A stretch of 64,000 nucleotides of DNA, from contig NZ_JAFKCS010000003.1 in the NCBI RefSeq assembly GCF_017255015.1, positions 162,014-226,013 on the forward strand, given 5' to 3'. Both the position numbers and the translations under genes were made by a program. The DNA is from Bowmanella yangjiangensis (lineage in GTDB: Bacteria > Pseudomonadota > Gammaproteobacteria > Enterobacterales > Alteromonadaceae). The notes beneath the pieces are model-generated. The model saw only the letters and a list, made by a program, of their open reading frames with translations, ran no database searches and had not been told where the DNA came from. Shown in pieces: positions 18,205 through 27,985 of this stretch (the stretch's first letter is position 1; every line of letters starts with the position of its first letter).

Positions 18205-18674
18205 TGGCAAGAGTGCAGAATACCTTTTGGCAACGTAATAAATTTAAACTCAGTGGCTTAATACTGATATTGCCTTTCTGGTACTTGTATCAGGGGATGT
18301 ATCCGGTTTTTCCGCCAGCGCTGGAAACCCAGCAACTGGGGCCTTTTGTCGTAACACCTATGCCCTTTGATCATAACCCGGCCTATGCGCATCATGATGA
18401 ATACGTAAAAGACTTCTTGCTGACCTTTGAACAAGGGAATGTGGCCCAGGTTCGTCAGGCTTATCTGAATATTGGCCCACAACCACTGGCACTGGATTCG
18501 TTGCAGCAGGGGGAGTCTGGTATTTTGCATGGCAGTCGGCATGGCCAGCATGTGCATGGTATTGCTAAGGCCAGCTTCGATAACAACGACAGAATATGGC
18601 TGACCATTGAGGATTGGCAGGGACAGCGCTATCAGGCAGTCTGGCCTTTACCCAGCGAGTTGTTGCAACCCTAG
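18204..18674 (+). CDS. Unrecognised His-rich membrane-anchored protein
   Basis: I do not recognise this 156-residue protein. It has one N-terminal membrane segment (about residues 15-33, LSGLILILPFWYLYQGMYPVF) with a positively charged front, so the remaining 120 residues should face the periplasm. That part is rich in histidine in two clusters: HNPAYAHHDEY and HGSRHGQHVHG. The ATG overlaps the PepSY stop (TGATG), so the two are translationally coupled and likely act together; a metal-binding accessory in reduction or release of siderophore iron is a reasonable guess. The 246 bp downstream shows no supported gene. Confidence 0.8.
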   Translation: MARVQNTFWQRNKFKLSGLILILPFWYLYQGMYPVFPPALETQQLGPFVVTPMPFDHNPAYAHHDEYVKDFLLTFEQGNVAQVRQAYLNIGPQPLALDSLQQGESGILHGSRHGQHVHGIAKASFDNNDRIWLTIEDWQGQRYQAVWPLPSELLQP

Positions 18675-18920
18675 CGGATGGCAAAGAGGCTCGGTAAACT
18701 GTGGCCCTTTCGTCAACAAGGAAATGTTAGATGTCGCAGATTGCCATTTCCCTGGCAATATCGTGATCTTGCCGCAGCTATTTTTGCTCAGAATATGTCT
18801 CGGCCATTTACACTAAGGCAGACCGTGATCTGGATATTCTGTATCCCAATCATTTCACCTCGTCACAGGCAATTGGCCAGTCCAAATTACTCGAAAAAGT
18901 AGGACGCCTGCGTCGAGGGC

Positions 18921-19547
18921 TTATTTGCCCGAAGCACCCTGGTAACCCCAGCGGGCCATTAATTGCTGGTCCAAACCTAAGTGGTCGAGAATACGGGCCA
19001 CCACAAAGTCCACCAGATCGCCAATGGATTGCGGTTGATGATAAAAGCCCGGGCTGGCCGGCATGATGGTGGCGCCCAGATTAGACAGTTTAAGCATATT
19101 TTCCAGGTGCAGGCTGGATAAGGGCATTTCTCTGGGAACCAGAATTAACTGGCCCCTTTCCTTAAGTACCACATCCGCGGCCCGTTCAATCAAATTGTCG
19201 CTGGCACCCACCGCAATGGCTGACAAGGTGCCGGTAGAGCAGGGACATACCACCATTTGCTTGGGGGCGGCGGAGCCTGAGGCCACAGGCGAGAACCATT
19301 CATCTTTGCCAAATACCCTGATTTGCTCTGGTTGGGCCTGATAACGTTCAATCAGCCAGGCCGCGGCTGCATCTGGCTTGGCCGGGATCTGCAGGTTTTC
19401 TTCGGTGGCTAACACCACTTTGGCGGCCGAGGATATCAGCACAAACACTTGGCAATTGGCTTTTACCAGCACGTCCAGCAGGCGCAAGGCATAAGGCGCA
19501 CCCGAGGCGCCGGTAATAGCCAGAGTAATCTGTCGGTCAAAGGCCAT
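18921..19547 (-). CDS. ubiX: Flavin prenyltransferase UbiX
   Basis: A 208-residue enzyme that makes prenylated FMN for the ubiquinone-pathway decarboxylase UbiD. The flavin-binding [17 protein letters not shown] opens the protein and the middle has [39 protein letters not shown]-type UbiX signatures. ATG 19547 follows GGAGG at 6 nt; an upstream in-frame ATG (19601) lies within mpl and is not used. The start overlaps the last 11 bases of mpl on the same strand, so they are cotranscribed. Confidence 0.94.
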   Translation of the reverse strand: MAFDRQITLAITGASGAPYALRLLDVLVKANCQVFVLISSAAKVVLATEENLQIPAKPDAAAAWLIERYQAQPEQIRVFGKDEWFSPVASGSAAPKQMVVCPCSTGTLSAIAVGASDNLIERAADVVLKERGQLILVPREMPLSSLHLENMLKLSNLGATIMPASPGFYHQPQSIGDLVDFVVARILDHLGLDQQLMARWGYQGASGK

Positions 19548-20895
19548 GCTGGTCCTCCAATGCGTTAAGTAGCTTCTGATGCAGACCGCCAAAACCGCCA
19601 TTACTCATCACCAGAATGTGGTCGCCCGGCCTGGCGTCGCGGATGATGGCCGCTTGCAGTGCATCCAGATCGTTGTACACCTGGCTGGGCACGGCGCTGG
19701 CCTGGCAACTTTGCTGCAACGACCAGCGCAGCCCTTCGGGTTCAAATATAAAGGCGCTGTCTGCTTGTTGCCAGGCATTTGCCAACTGGTCTTTAAATAC
19801 ACCTTGCTTCATGGTGTTGGAACGGGGTTCCAGCACGGCCAGAATACGGGCAGTGCCAACTTTGGCGCGCAGTCCGGCGATGGTCATGGCGATGGCGGTA
19901 GGGTGATGGGCAAAATCGTCGTATAAGGTGATATCTGCCACCTTGCCTTTGACTTCCATGCGGCGTTTAACGTTTTTAAAACTGTTCAATGCTTCTATGG
20001 CTAAAGCAGGTTGTACACCAGCATGGCGGGCGGCAGCCACCGCCATCAGGGCATTTTGGCGATTGTGTTCGCCTTGCAACAGCCAGTCCACCCGGCCTTG
20101 TTTAACGCCATTAAGCAGGATATCGAAGCTACTGCCATCGGTTGAAACTTCAGCCAGTTGCCATTCTTTGCCGGTGCGCTGAATAGGTGTCCAGCAACCC
20201 ATTTGCAAGCAGTGCTCAACATTGTGGTCTTGAGCTGGAGAAATAACCAGGCCATTGCCCGGCACCATACGCAGCAGGTGATGAAACTGCTTTTGAATTG
20301 CTGCCAGGTTGTCGAAGATATCGGCGTGGTCGAATTCCAGATTGTTGATAATCAGGGTGCGAGGGCGGTAATGAACAAACTTGGAACGTTTGTCGAAAAA
20401 GGCACTGTCGTATTCATCTGCCTCTATCACAAAAAAGGGTGAATCGCCCAGGCGAGCGGATATACCAAAGTTTTCCGGTACGCCGCCAATCAAGAATCCG
20501 GGATTTAGCCCGGCATATTCCAGAACCCAGGCCAGCATACTGGACGTGGTGGTTTTGCCATGAGTGCCGGACACCGCCAGTACCCAGCGGTCTTTGAGCA
20601 GATTCTCCAGCAGCCATTGTGGGCCGCTGGTGTAGGGCAGATTGCGATCCAGCACATATTCTACGGCCGGATTGCCGCGGCTCATGGCATTGCCTATTAC
20701 GACCAAATCCGGCGCCGGCTCCAACTGGGCTGGGTCATAGCCTTGGGTAAGGCTGATGCCCAGTTGTTCAAGCTGGGTACTCATGGGCGGATAAACGTTG
20801 GCGTCAGAGCCGGTTACGTGATGGCCGAGCGCTTTGGCCAGTGCAGCGATACCGCCCATAAAGGTGCCGCAAATGCCGAGAATATGTATATGCAT
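19537..20895 (-). CDS. mpl: UDP-MurNAc:tripeptide ligase (murein recycling)
   Basis: A 452-residue Mur ligase family enzyme that joins recycled L-Ala-gamma-D-Glu-meso-DAP tripeptide to UDP-MurNAc. It starts [20 protein letters not shown] as in E. coli Mpl; the ATP loop is SGTHGKTT (109-116), followed by [28 protein letters not shown] and the C-terminal [14 protein letters not shown]. The upstream in-frame ATG at 20988 would add 31 unconserved residues. It is divergent from fbp, the same pairing as in E. coli, and couples to ubiX downstream. Confidence 0.95.
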   Translation of the reverse strand: MHIHILGICGTFMGGIAALAKALGHHVTGSDANVYPPMSTQLEQLGISLTQGYDPAQLEPAPDLVVIGNAMSRGNPAVEYVLDRNLPYTSGPQWLLENLLKDRWVLAVSGTHGKTTTSSMLAWVLEYAGLNPGFLIGGVPENFGISARLGDSPFFVIEADEYDSAFFDKRSKFVHYRPRTLIINNLEFDHADIFDNLAAIQKQFHHLLRMVPGNGLVISPAQDHNVEHCLQMGCWTPIQRTGKEWQLAEVSTDGSSFDILLNGVKQGRVDWLLQGEHNRQNALMAVAAARHAGVQPALAIEALNSFKNVKRRMEVKGKVADITLYDDFAHHPTAIAMTIAGLRAKVGTARILAVLEPRSNTMKQGVFKDQLANAWQQADSAFIFEPEGLRWSLQQSCQASAVPSQVYNDLDALQAAIIRDARPGDHILVMSNGGFGGLHQKLLNALEDQHGL

Positions 20896-21087
20896 AATAA
20901 ACAGGTCAATTCGAATCTGCGCCAAGCCTATCAGAAAGTTCGACTTTGAATAATACCTGTGTCCCTGCCCGGCGACATCTGTGGTCAAACTGGTTACAAT
21001 AAAAGAACAAAAATAAAAACAAAGCCCTACGGCGTAAATCCAGGGGCAGTCCCTACATCAATATAAGTTCTCTAAGGTCTGAAGTTT

Positions 21088-22059
21088 ATGAAACGACTCA
21101 ACACACAATTACAGGAAGACGGTTGCCCCCTCGAGTTGATTCTGCTGATCCGCACCTTGTTGGCGGCGTGCAAGGAAATCTCGTTCCGGGTTAGCCAAGG
21201 CGCACTGGCCGGGGTGCTGGGCTCAACTCTGAGTGACAACGTACAGGGTGAGCGGCAGAAAAAGCTGGATGTGATCTCCAACCAGATCCTCAAGGATATC
21301 CTCAGCGAGTCAGGTTATGTCAAAGCCATTTCTTCCGAAGAAGAAGACAATGTGATTGGCTGTAACCCAGATGGTAAATACCTGATCAGCTTTGATCCAC
21401 TGGATGGCTCTTCCAACACCGACATCAACAGCCTGATTGGTACTATTTTCTCTGTGATGCATGCACCGCAATGGATGGAACCTGATGACCCTTCTGCCTT
21501 CCTGCAGCCGGGTACACAACAGGTGGCAGCGGGCTATGTGTTATACGGCCCATCTACCATGCTGGCGATGACCACAGGTCGCGGTACGCATTTATATACC
21601 CTGGACAAAACCCACGGTGGCTTCCTGCTGACCCGCAACAATGTGCAGGTACCTAAAGAAACCCAGGAATTTGCTATCAACACCTCTAACCAGCGTCATT
21701 GGGAACCTTGCATGCAAGAGTACGTGGCTGATCTGCTGGCCGGTGATCAGGGCCCCAGAGGTAAGAATTACAACATGCGCTGGGTAGCGGCGATGGTGGG
21801 TGATATTCACCGGGTGCTGTGTCGGGGCGGTATTTTCGCGTACCCCTGGGATAACCGTGAGCCGAACAAGCCAGGTAAGCTGCGCCTGATGTATGAAGCA
21901 AATCCTATGGCGTTCCTGATGGAACAAGCTGGTGGCGGCGCATCAACCGGTCGTGGCCGTATTCTGGAAGTGATGCCAACAGATATTCACCAACGCGTCC
22001 CCGTGCTGCTTGGCTCAGCCGACGAAGTACAAGCCTGCGTTAGCTACTATAAAGACTGA
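21088..22059 (+). CDS. fbp: Fructose-1,6-bisphosphatase class I
   Basis: A 323-residue gluconeogenic enzyme, fructose 1,6-bisphosphate to fructose 6-phosphate. Metal-binding ISSEEEDN and [13 protein letters not shown], the substrate segment [15 protein letters not shown], and GGIFAYPWD and [15 protein letters not shown] are all visible. AAGG lies upstream of the ATG. The 192-bp region shared with mpl should carry both promoters; I see only a TACAAT (20994-20999) as a possible -10. Confidence 0.97.
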   Translation: MKRLNTQLQEDGCPLELILLIRTLLAACKEISFRVSQGALAGVLGSTLSDNVQGERQKKLDVISNQILKDILSESGYVKAISSEEEDNVIGCNPDGKYLISFDPLDGSSNTDINSLIGTIFSVMHAPQWMEPDDPSAFLQPGTQQVAAGYVLYGPSTMLAMTTGRGTHLYTLDKTHGGFLLTRNNVQVPKETQEFAINTSNQRHWEPCMQEYVADLLAGDQGPRGKNYNMRWVAAMVGDIHRVLCRGGIFAYPWDNREPNKPGKLRLMYEANPMAFLMEQAGGGASTGRGRILEVMPTDIHQRVPVLLGSADEVQACVSYYKD

Positions 22060-22084
22060 GTGGGCAATGCCCACTCCTGTTTAA
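22058..22084. terminator. Hairpin between fbp and yebG
   Basis: A perfect 8-bp stem GAGTGGGC / GCCCACTC with an AAT loop begins inside the fbp stop codon, followed by CTGTTTAAA. The U-tract is weak; it could serve either convergent gene. Confidence 0.5.
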
Positions 22085-22093
22085 AGCTGGTGG

Positions 22094-22384
22094 TTAGGCC
22101 TGTTTTTTCTCCAGCCTAACCACCTCGGCTTTTTCTTCTTCCAGCAGGCTGGCCGCTGTGTTGCCCTTCAATAACCTTGCTACCGCATCTTTGTTCTGCG
22201 ACAACATAATGGACAGATCTTCCATGACTGACTCTTCCAGCTTAACGCCCTTGGCCTGCATGTAGTCAGCCAGATTGTCGGCAACATCCAGCATCTTGTC
22301 ATAGAGATCCGCTTCTTTCTTGTCTGTTGTCACCAGCTTCTCTACCCCTTTGTGTTCAACCACGTAGCGAATAATTATGGCCAT
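22094..22384 (-). CDS. yebG: DNA damage-inducible YebG family protein
   Basis: A 96-residue cytoplasmic protein matching E. coli YebG: an N-terminal YVVEHKGVEKLVTTDKKEADLYDKMLD block, then a helical, charged C-terminus. Its biochemical role is unknown, but in E. coli it belongs to the LexA regulon. A perfect LexA operator lies 58 bp upstream of its start, agreeing with this. A GGAGAC ribosome site precedes the ATG. Confidence 0.9.
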   Translation of the reverse strand: MAIIIRYVVEHKGVEKLVTTDKKEADLYDKMLDVADNLADYMQAKGVKLEESVMEDLSIMLSQNKDAVARLLKGNTAASLLEEEKAEVVRLEKKQA

Positions 22385-22441
22385 CGTTGTCTCCTGATTG
22401 GGAAGTGTTTTAACTAGATTCGGAATTAGGCTAACAATTAA

Positions 22442-22457
22442 CTGTATGCATGTACAG
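22442..22457. promoter_or_regulatory. LexA operator (SOS box) of yebG
   Basis: CTGTATGCATGTACAG matches the CTGT-N8-ACAG SOS box exactly and is flanked by A and T as in the extended consensus. Its position fits repression of yebG (start 22384, minus strand). Confidence 0.88.
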
Positions 22458-22522
22458 TATTTTGTGGATGAAATTTTCAGCCTCTGTTAACTGGTGCAAT
22501 TTGTGATGTGGTGGGAATAAAT

Positions 22523-22550
22523 CACAAGGGCCGCATAAGCGGCCCTTGTG
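22523..22550 (-). terminator. Hairpin terminator after hppA
   Basis: A perfect 12-bp stem CACAAGGGCCGC / GCGGCCCTTGTG with a 4-nt loop lies 9 bp past the hppA stop. On the minus strand only a mixed ATTTATTC follows, so it may also act as a stability hairpin. Confidence 0.6.
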
Positions 22551-22558
22551 GCGTTGCA

Positions 22559-24553
22559 TTACAACAGTGGTGCGATAACCAGACTCACAATGGCCATCAC
22601 GTTGATCAGTATATTCATGGCCGGGCCGGATGTATCTTTGAAAGGGTCGCCCACAGTGTCACCTACCACGACCGCAGCGTGCACGGGTGAGCCTTTTCCG
22701 CCATGATTGCCTTTTTCCACGTACTTTTTAGCGTTGTCCCAGGCACCACCGGCATTTGCCATCATCAGTGCCAAAAGTACGCAGCCAAGCAAAGCGCCAC
22801 CTAACATACCGCCCAAAGCATGGGGGCCGATGCCAAAACCTACCAAAGGGGGCACAGCAACCGCCAGCACACCAGGTAGGATCATTTTCTTCAGGGCTGC
22901 GGTGGTGGCGATATCCACACAGCGGGCGGTGTCGGGTTTGGCTTCGCCTTCCATCAGGCCCTTGATTTCACGGAACTGACGGCGAATTTCATGGATCATC
23001 TCAAAGGCGGCATCGCCAACGGCGGTCATGGTTATTGAAGCAATCAGGAAAGGCAGAATGCCGCCAATAAACATGCCGACTAATACCTCGGGATTACCCA
23101 AATGCAAGGTAAAGCCGGGATAATGGTGGGTCATGGTTTCCACAAAGGCTGCAATTATCGCCAGCGCTGCCAGGGCGGCAGCGCCTATGGCAAAGCCTTT
23201 ACCGATGGCGGCGGTGGTATTGCCCAGTTCATCCAAAGAATCGGTAATATCACGGGTTTCTTTGCCAAGGCCGCCCATTTCTGCGATGCCGCCGGCATTA
23301 TCAGCAACCGGGCCATAGGCATCGATAGCCATGGTGATACCTACGGTGGCCAGCATACCCACAGCAGCAATGCCCACGCCATAGAGGCCAGAGAGGCTGG
23401 TGGAGATAAAGATGATGGCACTTAAGGTGAGCACCGGGACCACCACGGACTGCATGCCTACCGACAAGCCGGTGATCATCACAGTAGCCGGACCGGTTTC
23501 ACCGGATTTGGCAATCTTACGCACCGGGGCGGCGGCAGTGTAATACTCGGTGACCAGGCCGATGATAATGCCGCCTACGGCACCTGTTACCACTGAACAC
23601 CAGACATGGTAGTCAATGCCCACCTGCTGCACCACGAAGTAGGCGGCAACCACAAACAGTACGGCCGCACCAATAGTGCCAGCACGCAGGGCAACATCCG
23701 GCTTACTGGCTGACATGGCTTTGACCAGTAAAATGCCCAGCACAGAGCAGAGTAATCCAGTAGATGCCAGGGCCAGGGGCAGGAACATCAGGGATTCGCG
23801 GCTGCCCAGATTGCCTAAAACCATAGTGGAGGCAATGGCTATAGTGGCAATCATGGCACCGCAGTAAGACTCAAAGATATCCGAGCCCATGCCTGCTACA
23901 TCGCCGACGTTGTCACCCACGTTGTCGGCAATTACCCCAGGATTACGTGGGTCGTCTTCTGGAATACCGGCTTCAATTTTACCCACTAGGTCGGCACCCA
24001 CATCGGCACTCTTAGTGAAAATGCCACCACCGACCCGCGAGAACAGTGCCACACTGGATGCGCCCATACCAAAACCGTGGATAACGTGGGCAGTGGCTGG
24101 GTCACCGCCAAACATCCAGTACAGCATACCCAAGCCCAGCAGCCCCATGGACGCTACACAGAGTCCCATAATAGAGCCGCCCATAAAGGCCACGGACAAG
24201 GCCGAAGCCGCACCCTGGTCGTGGGCGGCCTGCGTGGTGCGCACGTTGGCCTTAGTGGCGGTAAACATACCAATGTAACCGGCTAAGGCTGAGCACACGG
24301 CACCCACAGTGAAGGCGAGCGCGGTATTCGCGCCCAGTGAGAGATAAAGGGCGATACCCAGTACCAGAGCAAAGATAAACAGCATTTTGTATTCACGGTG
24401 CATAAACACCATGGCGCCGAGATGGATTTGGTCAGCAATGCCAGCGATAGCCTCATTGGTGACCGGAATACGTTTAATCAGCAGATAAATGATAAAGGCG
24501 AAGGCCAGGCCTACCAGACCTAACACGGGCGGCAAATAGAATAGTTCAGTCAT
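22559..24553 (-). CDS. hppA: Membrane-bound ion-translocating pyrophosphatase
   Basis: A 664-residue integral membrane pump (about 15-16 helices) that couples PPi hydrolysis to H+ or Na+ export. The PPi-binding loops [22 protein letters not shown] and the second DNAGGIAEM and third [10 protein letters not shown] acidic motifs are present. In the segment [14 protein letters not shown] the residue that is Lys in potassium-independent enzymes is Ala, which predicts a K+-dependent type. Whether it pumps protons or sodium depends on a glutamate position in a helix that I did not resolve. It is divergent from soluble ppa. Confidence 0.93.
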   Translation of the reverse strand: MTELFYLPPVLGLVGLAFAFIIYLLIKRIPVTNEAIAGIADQIHLGAMVFMHREYKMLFIFALVLGIALYLSLGANTALAFTVGAVCSALAGYIGMFTATKANVRTTQAAHDQGAASALSVAFMGGSIMGLCVASMGLLGLGMLYWMFGGDPATAHVIHGFGMGASSVALFSRVGGGIFTKSADVGADLVGKIEAGIPEDDPRNPGVIADNVGDNVGDVAGMGSDIFESYCGAMIATIAIASTMVLGNLGSRESLMFLPLALASTGLLCSVLGILLVKAMSASKPDVALRAGTIGAAVLFVVAAYFVVQQVGIDYHVWCSVVTGAVGGIIIGLVTEYYTAAAPVRKIAKSGETGPATVMITGLSVGMQSVVVPVLTLSAIIFISTSLSGLYGVGIAAVGMLATVGITMAIDAYGPVADNAGGIAEMGGLGKETRDITDSLDELGNTTAAIGKGFAIGAAALAALAIIAAFVETMTHHYPGFTLHLGNPEVLVGMFIGGILPFLIASITMTAVGDAAFEMIHEIRRQFREIKGLMEGEAKPDTARCVDIATTAALKKMILPGVLAVAVPPLVGFGIGPHALGGMLGGALLGCVLLALMMANAGGAWDNAKKYVEKGNHGGKGSPVHAAVVVGDTVGDPFKDTSGPAMNILINVMAIVSLVIAPLL

Positions 24554-24925
24554 AACTTCCCCAAAATTGAACAGGACATAGCCTGCACAAAGTGCTGGCT
24601 ATGCAATAGCGGGGCCTGGCTACAACCTCAACAAAGTAGTTAACCCCTTTGTTTTTACTTGGCTTTTTAGCATCAGTCGAAACCACTATAGACGCCTGAC
24701 AATAGCTTGTCAGCAAGTATTGGTGATTTTTGCCAGAATCAAGGTGAGTAAGGAATCCAAGGTGAAAGGTTGGAAAGCAAGCCGCATAAGGCAAGCAACG
24801 TTAGACCATAGTGGCAATGCATAGCGGCATGAAGGGCGGCTAATATGCCTGCAAACTGTTTATTTGCTGCTTAAAAAACGTATAATCCGCGGCACTTCCC
24901 GTTTTGTTTAAATTAAGGACCCATC
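24554..24925. other. Divergent control region between hppA and ppa
   Basis: 372 nt without a supported gene. It contains an 18-bp palindrome CTGACAATAGCTTGTCAG (24696-24713), about 140 nt upstream of hppA, and a consensus -10 hexamer TATAAT at 24881-24886 with a weak -35, which fits a ppa transcript starting near 24893. Confidence 0.5.
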
Positions 24926-25474
24926 ATGAGTTTGAATGCTGTTCCGGCAGGGAAAAATCTGCCAGAAGAAGTGAATGTAATCATCGAAATTCCTGCCCAT
25001 GCAGATCCTGTTAAATATGAAGTGGACAAAGAATCCGGCGCGATCTTCGTTGACCGCTTTATGGCAACCTGCATGCATTACCCAACTAACTACGGCTACG
25101 TGCCTCACACCCTGTCGGAAGACGGTGACCCGGTAGATGTACTGGTTATCACACCTTTCCCTCTGCTGGCGGGCTCTGTGATTGCATGCCGTCCGGTTGC
25201 TGTACTGAAGATGACAGACGAGTCAGGTACAGATGCTAAGGTACTGGCGGTGCCAAAAGATAAGCTGTCCACTATCTACCGTGGTGTTAAGGATATCGAA
25301 GATGTGCCTGAGTTGCTGCGCAAGCAAATCGAACATTTCTTTGAGCATTACAAAGATCTGGAACCTAACAAGTGGGTAAAAATCGACGGTTGGGACAATG
25401 CTGAAGCCGCTAAAGCGGAAATCGTAGCCAGCGTAAAACGCTACGAAGAGACGCCGGATAAGCCAGCGTTTTAA
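24926..25474 (+). CDS. ppa: Inorganic pyrophosphatase, family I
   Basis: A 182-residue soluble, Mg-dependent pyrophosphatase that drives biosynthetic reactions by removing PPi. It shows [18 protein letters not shown], the substrate lysine/tyrosine region [14 protein letters not shown], and the aspartate triad DGDPVDVLV. The length is normal (E. coli 176). AAGGACC lies upstream of the ATG. It faces away from the membrane pyrophosphatase gene across a shared control region. Confidence 0.97.
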   Translation: MSLNAVPAGKNLPEEVNVIIEIPAHADPVKYEVDKESGAIFVDRFMATCMHYPTNYGYVPHTLSEDGDPVDVLVITPFPLLAGSVIACRPVAVLKMTDESGTDAKVLAVPKDKLSTIYRGVKDIEDVPELLRKQIEHFFEHYKDLEPNKWVKIDGWDNAEAAKAEIVASVKRYEETPDKPAF

Positions 25475-25497
25475 GACGATGATAAAGACATAAATCA

Positions 25498-25520
25498 GGC
25501 CAGCTTTGCTGGCCTTTTTT
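25498..25520 (+). terminator. Intrinsic terminator of ppa
   Basis: GGCCAGC, TTT loop, GCTGGCC, followed by six T. A strong canonical terminator 23 nt past the stop. Confidence 0.92.
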
Positions 25521-25570
25521 ATGCTGCCAGGGCTACAATTGCCGTCCGTTGTCCCGGCTTTGGGCCACTC

Positions 25571-26788
25571 ATGCCGTCCTTACAAGCAATCCGCCAGAAT
25601 CCGCAGTTTTTGCTGTTAGCCATGGCCTTTGTTATGCCGCTGACCTTTTCGGTCTGGAATGCCTTGCTGAATAACTTTGTCATCGACGCTGCACAGTTTA
25701 ACGGTGCGCAAATTGGCATCTTACAAAGTTTGCGGGAAGTCCCCGGCTTTCTGGCCTTTACCGCCATCTTTATGTTGCTGGTGCTCAAGGAGCAGACCTT
25801 TGCGCTAATTTCACTGGCGTTGATGTCCATCGGCATCGCACTGACCGGCTGGTTCCCATTCGAGTATGGCTTGTATGCCACTACCGTGTTGATGTCCATC
25901 GGCTTCCATTATTTTGAAACCGTCAATCAGTCTTTGACTCTGCAGTGGTTGGATAAACGCCAGACGGCCGAGTTTATGGGGCGTCAGCTAGCGGTAAAAA
26001 GTTGCGCGTCGCTTCTGGCTTACGGTGCTATCTGGGTGTTAATGGAATGGTGGGGAATTAGCTACAACGCCATGTATATGCTGGCTGGAGGGGCGGGCTT
26101 ATTGATAGTGCTGGCCCTGTGGTTGGTGTTCCCGCGTTTTTCCCAGCCGTCCACTCAGCATAAGCAACTGGTGCTGCGTCGTCGTTACTGGCTGTATTAT
26201 GGTTTGACGTTTTTTAGTGGTGCGCGCCGACAGATCTTCGTGGTATTTGCTGCCTTTATGATGGTGGAGAAGTTTGGCTACAGTGTCGGCGAGATAAGCC
26301 TACTGTTTATGCTGAATTATGTGTTCAATTTGCTGTTTGCCCCGAGCATAGGCCGCTTTATCGCGCGGGTAGGTGAAAGACGTGCGCTGGTGGTTGAATA
26401 TGTCGGGCTGATTGTACTGTTTATAAGTTATGGTTTGGTTGAAACGGCCTGGCTGGGTGCCACGCTCTATGTTATTGACCATTTGCTGTTTGCTATGGCC
26501 ATTGCTATGAAAACTTATTTTCAGAAGATTGCCGATCCGCGGGATATCGCCTCCACATCGGGAGTCAGTTTTACCATTAACCATATTGCGGCGGTGGTGA
26601 TACCCGCGCTGCTGGGCATAGTATGGCTGGTATCCCCCAGTATGGTGTTTTTTGTCGGCGCGGGCTTTGCCTGTTGCTCATTGTTATTGTCGTTAAATAT
26701 TCCGGCCCTGCCCATGCCGGGAAATGAAGTACGTAAGAATCCGTTTGGCTGGGCTAACCAGCCGAACATGGCCGTTGAAAAGGTGTGA
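25571..26788 (+). CDS. MFS transporter, substrate unknown
   Basis: A 405-residue protein with about twelve hydrophobic helices in two halves, separated by the basic loop QHKQLVLRRRYWLYYG. It fits the major facilitator superfamily, but the classical loop 2-3 motif is weak and no substrate family can be assigned. Ribosome site before ATG 25571 is poor. The DUF3299 gene begins 4 nt after its stop, so they form an operon, and the pair may share a task. Confidence 0.8.
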   Translation: MPSLQAIRQNPQFLLLAMAFVMPLTFSVWNALLNNFVIDAAQFNGAQIGILQSLREVPGFLAFTAIFMLLVLKEQTFALISLALMSIGIALTGWFPFEYGLYATTVLMSIGFHYFETVNQSLTLQWLDKRQTAEFMGRQLAVKSCASLLAYGAIWVLMEWWGISYNAMYMLAGGAGLLIVLALWLVFPRFSQPSTQHKQLVLRRRYWLYYGLTFFSGARRQIFVVFAAFMMVEKFGYSVGEISLLFMLNYVFNLLFAPSIGRFIARVGERRALVVEYVGLIVLFISYGLVETAWLGATLYVIDHLLFAMAIAMKTYFQKIADPRDIASTSGVSFTINHIAAVVIPALLGIVWLVSPSMVFFVGAGFACCSLLLSLNIPALPMPGNEVRKNPFGWANQPNMAVEKV

Positions 26789-26792
26789 AGTG

Positions 26793-27251
26793 ATGAGAAA
26801 ACTACTGGTGTTCTTGGGTTTGTTGCCCATGCTGGCGATGGCCCAGGCCAAAGACTTGTATTGGGAAGATATGGTGCCTAAAGGCTACATTGCACCAGAT
26901 CAGAACGTCAGCCACGACGGTGACAGCATGGCACAGATGAATCTGGACGCCCCGGTAGTGCAGGAATTGGACGGTCAGCAGGTACGTATTCCTGGCTTCG
27001 TGGTGCCGCTGGAAGGGGACGATGAAAAGCTCACAGAATTCCTGCTGGTGCCTTACTTCGGCGCTTGCATCCATGTGCCACCACCACCGCCGAATCAGAT
27101 TGTGTATGTGAAATTTGAAAAAGGCACACCAGTTGAGAGCCTGTACGATGCGGTGTGGATAACTGGCACCCTGTCGACTAAGGGCTGGAGCGGCGATATA
27201 GCTACTGTTGGCTATAGCCTGCAAGGCGTTAAAGTCGAACCTTACGAATAA
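26793..27251 (+). CDS. Exported DUF3299 protein
   Basis: A 152-residue protein with a Sec signal peptide (MRKLLVFLGLLPMLAMAQA) and a DUF3299 domain, recognisable by GQQVRIPGFVVPLE and the conserved LVPYFGACIHVPPPPPNQIV. It is probably periplasmic. The family has no established function. ATG 26793 is preferred because it exposes the signal peptide; the frame is open further upstream only inside the MFS gene. Confidence 0.85.
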   Translation: MRKLLVFLGLLPMLAMAQAKDLYWEDMVPKGYIAPDQNVSHDGDSMAQMNLDAPVVQELDGQQVRIPGFVVPLEGDDEKLTEFLLVPYFGACIHVPPPPPNQIVYVKFEKGTPVESLYDAVWITGTLSTKGWSGDIATVGYSLQGVKVEPYE

Positions 27252-27286
27252 GTCTTTATCTGGTTTGTACTGGCGGTTGAGATTGT

Positions 27287-27985
27287 TCAGCCGCCGGTAT
27301 AGATAAGCTCAGCGCGATTGAATAGCACCCAGGACGTCAGAATATATTTGTCGTTGCTGCGCGGTATCTGTCCCCTGTGGGTATGAGTAAAATACGCCGG
27401 AGCAATCACCATTCTGCCCACCTTGGGTCGTATTGACAGATCCTGATAATAAAAATCCGTCTCTCCGCCTTCCTCAACGTCGTTCAGATAAAACATAAAC
27501 AGCAAAATGCGATGCAGCGCATCGTTGTCACCCGACTGCGGATACACTTCGGAATGCCAGTAAGGATAGCCTCCTCGCTCGGCTGGGTATTTTTGCGCGT
27601 TGATATCACCCAAACGAAACAAGTACTGCACCAGATTAGCCAGATTGGACCGACCGACCTCGTTAAAGTTGTCGGCGGTCAGTTTGACCGGCTCACCGGT
27701 TTGCGGATGGCGAACGGTCAGGCCGATGGGGCCAATCAGGGCAAAGAAGTACTTGGCGAAGTAGGCCATCACATGTCTGCTGGTGGCTTCCAGTACCTGT
27801 GGCAATAACGCCGAGAACTCACTATGACTGGTGATGGAAACGTCTTCACTGACTTTTTTACTGGTGTCTACACCACCACCGGTGCGCCCGGCGCTGCGGT
27901 GAGGGCTGTTGTTTATCTGTTTGACCAGTGCCTGACACAGCTCGGTGGGCAGCGCATGGTCGATAACTTCAATAAACTGACTCAT
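27287..27985 (-). CDS. 2-oxoglutarate/Fe(II)-dependent oxygenase
   Basis: A 232-residue protein of the prolyl 4-hydroxylase-like 2OG-Fe(II) oxygenase superfamily. Iron ligands are likely His144 and Glu146 in YWHSEVYP (an HxE rather than the usual HxD) and a distal histidine in FTHTHRG (201/203), with Lys213 in position for the 2-oxoglutarate carboxylate. GGETDFYY is the typical strand before the second half. Its start overlaps the thioesterase stop by 4 nt, implying coupling. The target is not known. Confidence 0.85.
   Translation of the reverse strand: MSQFIEVIDHALPTELCQALVKQINNSPHRSAGRTGGGVDTSKKVSEDVSITSHSEFSALLPQVLEATSRHVMAYFAKYFFALIGPIGLTVRHPQTGEPVKLTADNFNEVGRSNLANLVQYLFRLGDINAQKYPAERGGYPYWHSEVYPQSGDNDALHRILLFMFYLNDVEEGGETDFYYQDLSIRPKVGRMVIAPAYFTHTHRGQIPRSNDKYILTSWVLFNRAELIYTGG

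Noticed and set aside
18678-18902. Small reading frame between the His-rich protein gene and ubiX
   Set aside because: No ribosome site, no recognisable domain, and composition unlike a coding region; another frame here is open too but equally unconvincing.
24554-24794. Minus-strand 82-residue frame upstream of hppA
   Set aside because: Cysteine-rich, no family likeness, overlaps the hppA start and a probable control region.
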